From Porphyromonas endodontalis ATCC 35406 (lineage in GTDB: Bacteria; Bacteroidota; Bacteroidia; Bacteroidales; Porphyromonadaceae), in NCBI RefSeq assembly GCF_000174815.1, contig NZ_ACNN01000026.1:1-64000 (forward strand): 64,000 bases of DNA, read 5' to 3'. This document shows positions 1 through 7,470 of the stretch, piece by piece. The position numbers and the translations under genes were made by a program. A model generated the notes under the pieces. It saw only the letters and a list, made by a program, of their open reading frames with translations, had not been told where the DNA came from and ran no database searches. Within the stretch, counting starts at the first letter, position 1; each line of letters starts with the position of its first letter.

Positions 1-104
1 AAGGGTACTCCCAAATAATTGCTCCCTCAATCGAACAGTTAAGTGTCACTGTATCTTGTTGAGTGGGGAGGTTGCCTCCTTAAAAAGAACTCCCCATAAC
101 AAAA

Positions 105-139
105 AAGTACCTACACTCCTATCTGGAGAGAAGGTACTT
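105..139 (-). terminator. Intrinsic terminator downstream of rho
   Basis: On the minus strand, AAGTACC and GGTACTT form a 7-bp stem, extended inside by CTCC/GGAG, and the hairpin is followed directly by a run of T (complement of the A-run at 101-106). It lies 25 bp after the rho stop codon and fits a Rho-independent terminator for that gene. Confidence 0.7.
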
Positions 140-163
140 ATAAACCATTGAACTATGGCCTTT

Positions 164-2113
164 TTAGCTATTCATCGATGCTAAGAACTCAAGATTCGAA
201 TCCGTAGATTCAATACGTTGTTTAACGAATTCCATAGCTTCGATGGGATTCATATCTGATAGATACTTCCGCAAGATCCACATGCGATTGAGGGTTACAG
301 GATCGAGAAGAAGATCATCTCGGCGGGTGCTACTCGACATGATATCCATAGCCGGGAAGAGGCGTTTATTGGCGATTCTTCTGTCGAGTTGCAACTCCAT
401 ATTCCCTGTTCCCTTAAACTCTTCGAAGATCACTTCGTCCATCTTGGAGCCCGTATCGGTGAGGGCTGTTGCGAGTATCGTAAGACTCCCTCCGTGTTCG
501 ATATTACGAGCCGCACCAAAGAATCGTTTAGGCTTTTGTAGAGCATTCGCATCAACACCCCCTGAGAGGACTTTGCCGGAGGCCGGTTGCACAGTATTGT
601 ATGCTCGGGCAAGGCGCGTGATTGAGTCTAGTAAGATTACAACATCATGCCCACATTCCACCATACGTTTTGCCTTGCTTAGCACGATTTCTGCAATCTT
701 TACATGACGCTCAGCCGGCTCATCAAAGGTGGAGGCGATAACCTCAGCATTAACGTTGCGAGCCATATCTGTCACTTCTTCAGGGCGCTCATCAATGAGC
801 AATATGATCTCATAGACTTCGGGATGATTGGCTGCAATGGCATTGGCAATGTCCTTTAGAAGCATTGTCTTACCCGTCTTAGGCTGGGATACGATAAGCC
901 CACGTTGTCCCTTCCCAATAGGGCAGAATAGATCTACAATGCGCATGGCTGTTTTATCGAATACGCCTGCCACATCAAGACTTTCGAGCTTGAATTTTTC
1001 TTCGGGGAAAAGCGGAGTCAGGTGGTCAAACGGCACTCTGTCTAAAATCTCCGACGGGAGCTTCCCATTCACCTTCTCAAGAGAAGCAAAGGGGAAATAT
1101 TTCTCTCCATCTTGAGGAGGATAGATGGTTCCCTCTACCACATCTCCCGATTTTAACCCATAGGTCTTGATCTGCTGTTGTGAGAGGTATATGTCATCCG
1201 GCGAGGAGAGGTAGTTGTAATCGGCACTACGCAAGAAGCCGTATCCATCAGGCATAACCTCCAGCACTCCAATGCAAGGAAGCATACCTTCGAAATTGTA
1301 TAGAGGGGTTTCTTCTTCGCCGTGGCTCTCTGTTTTTCCCGCTTTATCTTGGCGATTTTGCTGATTACGATTGCTCTTTTCTGCATTTTTCTGTCCCTTA
1401 CGCTCCTGGGGTGCTGCAGGCTTCTCTCCATTTGTACCCTTTGTAGGGGTAATTAGCGGCATAATAGAGTCGAGGAGGGAGTCTTTGGCATTAACATTGG
1501 TGAATACCATTTGAGTGGGTTTATTCGGAGAATTCGACTCTTGAGACTCTTTGGCTGCCGGAGTGTCGGGGAGGATGGCTGCCGCCCCCTTGGGGTATGT
1601 ATCTTCGTTTTTGATGGTTGAAGCTATTTCTTCCGGGATGGAGCTGGAAGAGAGTAAAGCCGGATGGATTGAGGAGCTTTCCGTCTTAATATTTCCTGTT
1701 AGATGACTTGCGCTCTCGGCTGAGGCAGCTTCGATGGCTTTTTTCCGCGCTTCGTCGTCCATGTCCGGAGAGAAGAGACTCTTCTGCTTGGGAGAAGAGG
1801 AGCTATTTGTAGAGGCCCTTTCTGCCCCCTTGGGGGTATTGGAGCGATCTTTCTCCTTAGATTGAGAAGAGGACTTCCCCTCTGTTGTATTTGTATTGCC
1901 TGTATCGGGACGCTTAGAGTTACCCCGGTCTGCTTTAGATTTTCCTTGTTCTTTTCCAACTTCTGCCTGGAGTTCTGCCTGGAAGTCTAGAATGGCATAA
2001 ATGAGTTTATCTCTGCCCGAGGGGGTGTCTTTCATCCCTAATTCTTGGGCGATAGCGCGCAGCTCTTCGTCTGTTTTGCCATCAAGAGATACAATAGTGT
2101 ACTTTGTTTGCAT
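164..2113 (-). CDS. rho: Transcription termination factor Rho, with long disordered insertion
   Basis: Hexameric RNA-dependent ATPase/translocase that ends transcription. The 649-residue protein has an N-terminal Rho_N/SAP-like helix region (about 1-47), a Ser/Asn/Lys/Glu-rich low-complexity stretch (about 48-268), a cold-shock-type RNA-binding domain (about 272-345) and a RecA-like motor. Seen in the motor are Walker A PKTGKTML (411-418), Walker B VVILLD (491-496), the Q-loop SGKVLSGGV (512-520) and the R-loop KGTGN (567-571). E. coli Rho has about 419 residues; the extra length is nearly all the low-complexity insert, a known trait of Bacteroidetes Rho. The gene is monocistronic, with a 5' leader of about 270 nt and its own terminator. 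The assignment is secure. Confidence 0.98.
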   Translation of the reverse strand: MQTKYTIVSLDGKTDEELRAIAQELGMKDTPSGRDKLIYAILDFQAELQAEVGKEQGKSKADRGNSKRPDTGNTNTTEGKSSSQSKEKDRSNTPKGAERASTNSSSSPKQKSLFSPDMDDEARKKAIEAASAESASHLTGNIKTESSSIHPALLSSSSIPEEIASTIKNEDTYPKGAAAILPDTPAAKESQESNSPNKPTQMVFTNVNAKDSLLDSIMPLITPTKGTNGEKPAAPQERKGQKNAEKSNRNQQNRQDKAGKTESHGEEETPLYNFEGMLPCIGVLEVMPDGYGFLRSADYNYLSSPDDIYLSQQQIKTYGLKSGDVVEGTIYPPQDGEKYFPFASLEKVNGKLPSEILDRVPFDHLTPLFPEEKFKLESLDVAGVFDKTAMRIVDLFCPIGKGQRGLIVSQPKTGKTMLLKDIANAIAANHPEVYEIILLIDERPEEVTDMARNVNAEVIASTFDEPAERHVKIAEIVLSKAKRMVECGHDVVILLDSITRLARAYNTVQPASGKVLSGGVDANALQKPKRFFGAARNIEHGGSLTILATALTDTGSKMDEVIFEEFKGTGNMELQLDRRIANKRLFPAMDIMSSSTRRDDLLLDPVTLNRMWILRKYLSDMNPIEAMEFVKQRIESTDSNLEFLASMNS

Positions 2114-2387
2114 CGTGTGTATTACCTTCTGCTATTTTGCTTTTATGCTCCTTTAGTCTTTTCTCCTTATCTCAAAAGATTATGCAGACTATGGAGATGA
2201 TAAATATATGATTGGCTACGATGGAGAATCAATCAATTCCAAAAACTTACGAAACTCGAAAATAAATCACTTTCCCAGAGGAGAAAGTTTTACTTAGCGA
2301 TTAGTTCAGAAAAAGGGACGATTCTTTCTACAAGGACAAGGAAGACTTTATACCTCCTAATATAGATCCATCGATACTATTTCCCTG

Positions 2388-2395
2388 CAAATGTA
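2388..2395 (-). promoter_or_regulatory. Candidate rho promoter -7 box (TACATTTG)
   Basis: Perfect match to the Bacteroidetes -7 consensus TAnnTTTG on the minus strand, about 275 bp upstream of the rho ATG. I see no good TTTG -33 element at 17-21 bp. The long leader would leave room for Rho autoregulation (inference). Confidence 0.4.
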
Positions 2396-2434
2396 CAATA
2401 CAAAATCTAAATAGCGGTGCTTAAAAAACACAAA

Positions 2435-2502
2435 ACTCCTTATGAAAGCTTTTTTGTTTCCTCCCGACTGGAGGGAGAGTGCTTTAGACTTTTGTAAGGA
2501 GT
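2435..2502 (-). terminator. Branched terminator-like structure after sigma factor gene
   Basis: On the minus strand an outer 8-bp stem ACTCCTTA/TAAGGAGT encloses a small CCTCC/GGAGG hairpin and is followed by TTTTGTGTTTTTT. It begins 9 bp after the stop of the upstream minus-strand gene. Confidence 0.5.
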
Positions 2503-2511
2503 CTGGCTGTT

Positions 2512-3099
2512 TTAGTCAAAGGCTTGACGAGGTGCCATCTTGCGCAAGTTCATAAGAGCATAACGCATTCGCCCCAATGCCGTATTGATACTGACTCCAG
2601 TATAATCGGCAATCTCCTTGAAACTCATATCTTTATGGTAGCGCAAGATGAGTACGTCTCGCTGTTCTTTGGGGAGACGTGCCACACAAGAGTGTAATAG
2701 ATCTCTGCGATTTCGCTCTACCAACTGCTCCTCTATATTAGGGCTAGGGTAGGGAAGTCTATCAAGATACTCTTCGCGAAAATTTTCGTCATGGATCGAG
2801 ACAACATGCTGTGCCTTGGTGCGTCTAAAATAGTCTATCACCATGTTACGAGCGACCCTAAACAGCCACTGGCGGAACTTGCCTTGCATCTGATAGGTAC
2901 CGGCACGGAGCACATGAATAACCTTGATAAAAGTATCTTGGAATAGGTCATCTGCCACATCGCTATCGCCTACTTGTAGACGTATATAAGAAAACAACTC
3001 ACCGTCATATCTGTCGATAAGTGCATCGAAGGCTTCGTTGCAACCTTCAACATAGAGTGAGATCAACTCATCGTCTGATCTCAGCTTTATATCTTTCAT
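2512..3099 (-). CDS. ECF-like RNA polymerase sigma factor
   Basis: A 195-residue sigma-70 family protein of the ECF type. Region 2 (about residues 20-95) carries the core-binding and -10-melting helices (DDLFQDTFIKVI, FRQWLFRVARNMVIDYFRR). Region 4 (about 130-185) has the helix-turn-helix around MSFKEIADYTGVSINTALGRMR. No anti-sigma gene or other partner lies beside it: rho is downstream and a ROK repressor upstream. Length and organisation resemble widely conserved stand-alone Bacteroidales sigma factors. The exact orthologue is not identified, so no symbol is given. The ATG at 3099 is the first in frame; the leader contains an (AG)8 tract. Confidence 0.93.
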   Translation of the reverse strand: MKDIKLRSDDELISLYVEGCNEAFDALIDRYDGELFSYIRLQVGDSDVADDLFQDTFIKVIHVLRAGTYQMQGKFRQWLFRVARNMVIDYFRRTKAQHVVSIHDENFREEYLDRLPYPSPNIEEQLVERNRRDLLHSCVARLPKEQRDVLILRYHKDMSFKEIADYTGVSINTALGRMRYALMNLRKMAPRQAFD

Positions 3100-3173
3100 A
3101 TTGCTATGATCTTCTAATAATTAAAGAGTAGCAATGTTTCGATAGGCAATCGTGATCTAGTTTTATATTCCTC

Positions 3174-3189
3174 AGAGAGAGAGAGAGAG
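3174..3189. repeat. (AG)8 dinucleotide tract in sigma factor leader
   Basis: Sixteen bases of uninterrupted AG repeat on the plus strand (CT on the sense strand of the sigma gene), about 75 bp upstream of its ATG and downstream of the candidate promoter, hence within the predicted 5' leader. Confidence 0.85.
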
Positions 3190-3222
3190 CAGCCTTGGTA
3201 GACTATTCCTCCCTCTCTGGTG

Positions 3223-3254
3223 CAAAGTAACACTATTCTTACGAAATATGCAAC
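3223..3254 (-). promoter_or_regulatory. Candidate sigma factor promoter
   Basis: Minus-strand TTACTTTG (one mismatch to TAnnTTTG) at 3223-3230, with GTTG at 3251-3254 about 20 bp upstream as a partial -33 element. This predicts a leader of about 115 nt. Confidence 0.35.
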
Positions 3255-3309
3255 AAGAGGGAGGGAAATTGGAGGGGAAGAAATTTTTATCCTCCCCTCT
3301 GTTTTTAGA

Positions 3310-4548
3310 TTAGTTTGTTTTGCCAAAGCGGCGAGAGCGAGCCATCATGCAAGAGCCAATAAGCCCGGCTTCTTTTCCAAGAGTGGCAATCTTGATAGAT
3401 GTGTCGTTACTTACAACATTGAGTGTATAGGTACGTACAATAGTCTCAACGGGGAGGCGTAAGAACTCGCCTGTTGCTGCCAAAGCTCCTCCCAAAATCA
3501 CTACTTCGGGGTTGAAGATATTGATGAGTCCTGCAAGTTGTCTACCTAGTTTGCGTCCAATCGAATCAAGAACTTCGAGGCAAAGTACATCCTCATGATT
3601 GATAGCATCGATGATGTCGGACAGTGTGATATTCTGCCCTTTGTTGTAGAGGTCAGAAAGCACAGATACCTCTCCTGCAGCAATACGTTGTGTGAGGACG
3701 CGATGGAGGGCGAGTCCGCCAATCTCGGTTTGCATACAGCCTTTCTTTCCACAAGGGCAAAGTATCTCATTGTCGAAGATGCTCATATGTCCAAACTCAC
3801 CACTGAAACCGGATTTACCTGTGTAGATTTTACCATCGAGGATAATACCAAGCCCAAGTCCCCAGCTTAGATTGAGGTAGAGAACGTTCTTAGCATCAGA
3901 GCCTGCTGTTACCCCTTGCGTATATTCTCCGTAAGCCATGCCTCGTGTATCGTTGTCCAACGAAACATTAAAGCCTAGTTCTTTATTGAGAATCTCTGCG
4001 AGCGATATTTCTTTTTGTAGCTGTTGGAAGAAGGTATAGCTATGCCCTGTTAGAGAGTTGATACGCCCCGGCATATTGACATTGATATTGAGTAGGTTGC
4101 TCGTGTCAACCTTATGTTCCGAGATAAAGGAGCGAATCAGGTTGCAAAGCTCGCTGAGAGCTTCCGGGGTATCACTTAGCGTGTAAGGAATATCGTAGTC
4201 TTGTAGGAGGATGTCTCCCACCAAATTCATAAGTCCAATGTGGATACGATCGTGCTGTACATCTACTCCGATGAATATCCCTGCTTCGGGGTGTAACCCA
4301 TAGATGTAGGGATAACGCCCTCCATTAGTCTCTAGCTTGCCATAGTTGGCAATGCACTTTTTGTTCTCTAGCTCTGTGATGAACTTAGTAACGGTAGGCG
4401 TGCTAAGCATTAAATGATGCGCGAGATCGGTAATGGTAGAAGGACCATGTTCGATACAATATGCAATGATCTGGCTTTTCGTTTGTCCAACCTTTGTCCC
4501 AGATGAGACTTCACTGAGTAATATGGGTTCTTTCATTGATTTCTTCAT
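3310..4548 (-). CDS. ROK-family transcriptional repressor
   Basis: A 412-residue protein with an N-terminal winged helix-turn-helix (about 15-75; ITDLAHHLMLSTPTVTKFITEL) fused to a ROK sugar-kinase-like domain. The ROK zinc motif CPCGKKGCMQTEIGG and the sugar-binding GEFGHM stretch are present. NagC/Mlc/XylR-type ROK regulators bind a sugar or sugar phosphate and control carbohydrate genes. The effector and targets cannot be read here, because no sugar operon is adjacent. I chose the ATG at 4548 over an upstream in-frame TTG at 4557. It follows rhlE on the same strand with a gap of about 24 bp, so the two may be cotranscribed. Confidence 0.9.
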   Translation of the reverse strand: MKKSMKEPILLSEVSSGTKVGQTKSQIIAYCIEHGPSTITDLAHHLMLSTPTVTKFITELENKKCIANYGKLETNGGRYPYIYGLHPEAGIFIGVDVQHDRIHIGLMNLVGDILLQDYDIPYTLSDTPEALSELCNLIRSFISEHKVDTSNLLNINVNMPGRINSLTGHSYTFFQQLQKEISLAEILNKELGFNVSLDNDTRGMAYGEYTQGVTAGSDAKNVLYLNLSWGLGLGIILDGKIYTGKSGFSGEFGHMSIFDNEILCPCGKKGCMQTEIGGLALHRVLTQRIAAGEVSVLSDLYNKGQNITLSDIIDAINHEDVLCLEVLDSIGRKLGRQLAGLINIFNPEVVILGGALAATGEFLRLPVETIVRTYTLNVVSNDTSIKIATLGKEAGLIGSCMMARSRRFGKTN

Positions 4549-4572
4549 TATTGGCAATAGAGATAATAGTGT

Positions 4573-5928
4573 TTATTCTTCCCCCTTAGATCGCTTTTTT
4601 CTGAAAAAGGGTTTTCTAGAGCGGTGCGAAACCCGTCCTTTGGGGGTTGTTCCGTTTTCAGATTGTGTCTGTTTTTGTTTTCCGTTAGAAGCTCTTTTAG
4701 CTTGCTTTTCGCCCTTCGGGCGACGTCTATTCCCTCCGTTATTGTAACGCTTTTGAGATGTTTTTGGAGAGTACTTAGGGGCTTCTCCATACTCCGACCC
4801 TATGGGAACTTTGTATATCGAGTATCCTAGGAAGTGTTCTAAAGCAGCAAAGCTACGTTGTTCTTCTTCGTTGACAAGGGTGATAGCAACGCCTCTTCCG
4901 TCAGTCCCTCTTGCCGTACGTCCGATACGGTGTACGTAGTCTTCGGGATCATGAGGCATATCGTAATTGATTACCACCTTGATGTCATCAATGTCAATAC
5001 CTCTGGCCACAATATCTGTAGCTACAAGCACCTCCACATAACCCGTTTTGAAGTCACGCATTACCTGTTCTCTCGTGGTCTGGTCGAGGTCCGAGTGCAT
5101 TTCTGCAACATTTACTCCTCTGCTTTTTAGAGCAGTAGCAAGCTGATGTACCTTGAGCTTTGAAGAGGAGAATACCACCGTTTTGGTTGGTTTCTCTTCA
5201 GACATTGAGGACAAGAGATCTGTAACAATGGGTAATTTTTGTGCTTCGTAGCAGATATAGGCACTCTGTAGAATGGTCTCGGGAGGTTTGGAAATTGCGA
5301 TGGCAACGTGTACCGGATCCTTAAGAATACTACGAGCGAGTTCCTCTATCTTGGGAGGCATTGTGGCCGAAAAGAGTGCAATTTGGCAGGTCTTAGGTAG
5401 ATGTCTACAGATGCTCATTATATCATCATAGAAGCCCATATCGAGCATTCTATCAGCCTCATCAATAACAAAATAGGAAGTGTGAGATATGTCCGCAGCT
5501 TGTAGATTTAGCATGGAGATTAGCCTACCCGGGGTGGCTACAACAATATCGGTCCCCCGCTCGGCTCCCCGCTGAGCTTGTGCCCAAGCTGATCCATCAG
5601 TCCCCCCATATATGGCAAGAGAGGAGATAGAAACAAAGTATCCAAATCCCGTAATTTGCTGATCTATTTGTTGTGCTAATTCTCGTGTAGGAGCCATTAC
5701 GATAGCCTTGATATACCCCTCTTCGAACTCGCCTAAATAGATTCGATTAATGATGGGAAGAAGATAAGCTGCCGTTTTGCCAGTACCCGTTTGGGCACAT
5801 CCAAGAAGATCTCGCCCCTCCAAAAGAGGTGGAATAGTCGCCTCTTGTATGGGGGTTGGCTCTGAAAAATTCATGGCATCCAGTCCGTCTAGGACTTCGT
5901 CTGCAAAGTCAAAATCGAAAAAATTCAT
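4573..5928 (-). CDS. rhlE: DEAD-box RNA helicase, RhlE type
   Basis: ATP-dependent RNA helicase of 451 residues. Visible motifs in order: Q motif (FSEPTPIQ, about 21-28), motif I AQTGTGKT (about 45-52), Ia PTRELAQQ, motif II DEAD within VIDEADRMLDMGF, motif III SAT, and motif VI HRIGRTARG. A basic, low-complexity C-terminal tail of about 75 residues (Lys/Arg/Gln rich) follows the helicase core and probably adds RNA affinity. Such proteins act in ribosome assembly and mRNA turnover. The ATG at 5928 is preferred; a TTG nine bases upstream is the only longer alternative. A TATCTTTG -7 box lies just upstream, which predicts a very short leader. Confidence 0.94.
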   Translation of the reverse strand: MNFFDFDFADEVLDGLDAMNFSEPTPIQEATIPPLLEGRDLLGCAQTGTGKTAAYLLPIINRIYLGEFEEGYIKAIVMAPTRELAQQIDQQITGFGYFVSISSLAIYGGTDGSAWAQAQRGAERGTDIVVATPGRLISMLNLQAADISHTSYFVIDEADRMLDMGFYDDIMSICRHLPKTCQIALFSATMPPKIEELARSILKDPVHVAIAISKPPETILQSAYICYEAQKLPIVTDLLSSMSEEKPTKTVVFSSSKLKVHQLATALKSRGVNVAEMHSDLDQTTREQVMRDFKTGYVEVLVATDIVARGIDIDDIKVVINYDMPHDPEDYVHRIGRTARGTDGRGVAITLVNEEEQRSFAALEHFLGYSIYKVPIGSEYGEAPKYSPKTSQKRYNNGGNRRRPKGEKQAKRASNGKQKQTQSENGTTPKGRVSHRSRKPFFRKKRSKGEE

Positions 5929-5948
5929 TACATACAATCTTTCCCTAG

Positions 5949-5956
5949 CAAAGATA
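5949..5956 (-). promoter_or_regulatory. Candidate rhlE promoter -7 box (TATCTTTG)
   Basis: Perfect TAnnTTTG match on the minus strand, 20 bp upstream of the rhlE ATG. It predicts a leader of only about 14 nt. No clear -33 element is seen. Confidence 0.45.
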
Positions 5957-6090
5957 GGAGTTTTTTCTTTATAATGGCCTTTTTGTAGAAGAAATGTTTT
6001 TGAAACTCTATAATAGCTCCCTTTGCTTGCTTATCTCTTGCTTTCTAAAGTGTTTTATATCTAAACTATTCTTTGAAAATCTCTTTGACT

Positions 6091-6133
6091 AAAAAAAGAA
6101 CTCCCATACAAATAATAAAACTTGTATGGGAGT
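6091..6133 (-). terminator. Intrinsic terminator after HIT gene
   Basis: A perfect 12-bp stem (ACTCCCATACAA/TTGTATGGGAGT), a 10-nt AT-rich loop, then on the minus strand TCTTTTTTT. It is 59 bp beyond the HIT stop codon and separates the greA-HIT unit from rhlE. Confidence 0.85.
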
Positions 6134-6191
6134 GATAGGATAGGGCAGATTTGCCTTTGGAGGAGGGACTCCTGCTTGGTTCGTTTCTTCT

Positions 6192-6590
6192 TTATTTGAT
6201 CCTTTGTGCTATACTGTCTGCAATACGTTGCATCTCTTCGCTACTTAGCGAGAGGTGTTGCCCCGAGGCAAAATTTACGCTCGATTCGTCTTGTAGGGGT
6301 ATGAGGTGGATATGTGCATGGGGAACATCTAATCCCAATACAAAAGAACCTACCTTGCGACATGGAATAGCCTCGCCAATGGCTTTTGCTACCTTTTTGG
6401 CAAATAGGTGAAGGGCAGCTGTACTCTCATCATCGAGGTCGAATATGTAATCGACTTCTTGCTTAGGAACTACAAGAGTGTGCCCTATGGCCTTAGGATT
6501 GATGTCTAGGAATGCAAAATGATGCTCGTCTTCTGCCACCTTATAACAAGGTATCTCTCCTGCAATAATTCGAGAAAAAATCGAACTCAT
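6192..6590 (-). CDS. HIT-family nucleotide hydrolase/transferase
   Basis: A 132-residue histidine-triad protein. The signature is HAHIHLIPL at about 91-99 (His 91, 93, 95), with the usual N-terminal IFSRIIAGEIPCYKVAED block. HIT (Hint-type) enzymes cleave adenosine phosphoramidates and related nucleotides; the physiological substrate here is unknown. It sits 38 bp after greA on the same strand and is followed by a strong terminator, so it is probably the second gene of a greA-HIT unit, an arrangement common in Bacteroidales. Confidence 0.93.
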   Translation of the reverse strand: MSSIFSRIIAGEIPCYKVAEDEHHFAFLDINPKAIGHTLVVPKQEVDYIFDLDDESTAALHLFAKKVAKAIGEAIPCRKVGSFVLGLDVPHAHIHLIPLQDESSVNFASGQHLSLSSEEMQRIADSIAQRIK

Positions 6591-6628
6591 AGCTTATTAC
6601 CAATTTGTAATCTTACGGAGTGAGACCC

Positions 6629-7099
6629 TTAGATAGAGATCTCCAAAATTTCGAAGCGAAGAAGCCCTATAGGTACTTGTACTTCGGCTATCTCTCCTAC
6701 CTTTTTCCCGATAAGTCCTCGGGCGATAGGGGCAGTAACGGAGAGTTTCCGCTCTTTGAAGTTGGCATCTATCTCGGGCACAATCGTGTATTCTATAATA
6801 GAATTGTCATCAAGGCGCTTCACTTTTACCTTGGTTAGTAGTTGCACCTTGCTAGTATCAATCGTACTTTCGTCTATAATGCGTGTGTTGGCAGCTTGTG
6901 TTTTAAGTTGCGAAATCTTTGCTTCGAGCAGCCCTTGAGCTTCGCGAGCAGCGTCATACTCCGCATTTTCTGAGAGGTCTCCTTTGTCCCGAGCCTCAGC
7001 AATTGCTTGGGCTATGGCAGGACGCTCCTCCCTTTCCAGACGACTAATTTCATCCATTAGACGGTCGAATCCGTCTTGAGTCATGTAGTGATATTCCAT
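6629..7099 (-). CDS. greA: Transcription elongation factor GreA
   Basis: Rescues backtracked RNA polymerase by stimulating transcript cleavage. The 156-residue protein has the normal family length. The N-terminal coiled coil carries the conserved acidic tip DKGDLSENAEYDAA (about 38-51), and the C-terminal FKBP-like domain contains VTAPIARGLIGKKVGE. The ATG at 7099 agrees with the family start. It is transcribed from a TACTTTTG promoter at 7321-7328 through a leader of about 215 nt with a large hairpin and T-run, which suggests regulation in the leader. Confidence 0.97.
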   Translation of the reverse strand: MEYHYMTQDGFDRLMDEISRLEREERPAIAQAIAEARDKGDLSENAEYDAAREAQGLLEAKISQLKTQAANTRIIDESTIDTSKVQLLTKVKVKRLDDNSIIEYTIVPEIDANFKERKLSVTAPIARGLIGKKVGEIAEVQVPIGLLRFEILEISI

Positions 7100-7181
7100 T
7101 TCTCTTGGGTTAGAACCATTTCTCTTGCTCTTTCATTTACTCATTGGGAGGAGGAATGGCTATTGTTTTCACCTTAATGTC

Positions 7182-7277
7182 AAAAAAACAATGGGCAGGT
7201 TCTCTATGCGTCCTTCTTGGTTTCCCTGTTCTAGAAGTCAGAAAAAAGTTTCTGTTTCATAGAGTGCTTGACCCATT
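7182..7277 (-). promoter_or_regulatory. Structured leader with U-run: candidate attenuator or small RNA end
   Basis: On the minus strand, AATGGG (7277-7272) pairs with CCCATT (7195-7190) and CTCTATG (7264-7258) with CATAGAG (7208-7202). An inner hairpin, CAGAAA/TTTCTG, separated by a short T-rich loop, lies between them. Seven T residues follow at 7188-7182. The whole lies between the greA promoter and the greA ATG, so it could terminate a transcript of about 125 nt or act as an attenuator. I could not match it to 6S, SRP or tmRNA. Confidence 0.5.
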
Positions 7278-7320
7278 ATGTGCTGCGACACCGTAATAGG
7301 CCTTTATCGCAATACGAGTG

Positions 7321-7328
7321 CAAAAGTA
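7321..7328 (-). promoter_or_regulatory. Candidate greA promoter -7 box (TACTTTTG)
   Basis: Perfect TAnnTTTG match on the minus strand about 222 bp upstream of greA. The -33 element is not clear. Confidence 0.45.
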
Positions 7329-7470
7329 GCTATTTCTTTTTAATGTAGGCCTATCCTCCCTATCCCCTTTTAGAAATACAATCCCATCAGCTCTAGAGTA
7401 ATCTTATTGTAGCACATGTGGTTAAGACCTAGAGCTTGAGGGAGAAAGAAGGGCGTGGAGAGATAAGCTT

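Larger units (their letters stand above)
2114..2511. other. 398-bp intergenic region between sigma factor gene and rho
   Basis: No credible gene. It holds the presumed terminator of the sigma factor gene (2435-2502), the candidate rho -7 box (2388-2395) and the rho leader, which is A/T-rich without an obvious start codon or conserved RNA fold that I can name. Confidence 0.6.
7100..7470. other. 371-bp intergenic region between mutL and greA
   Basis: Contains the greA promoter and structured leader. Nearer mutL there is an inverted repeat AGCTCTAG (7389-7396)/CTAGAGCT (7429-7436) with a 32-nt loop and no convincing T-run, possibly a weak mutL terminator. No coding potential is seen. Confidence 0.6.

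Noticed and set aside
7182-7328. 6S RNA or signal recognition particle RNA
   Set aside because: The SRP loop sequence and the 6S central-bubble arrangement could not be found. It remains an unassigned structured leader.
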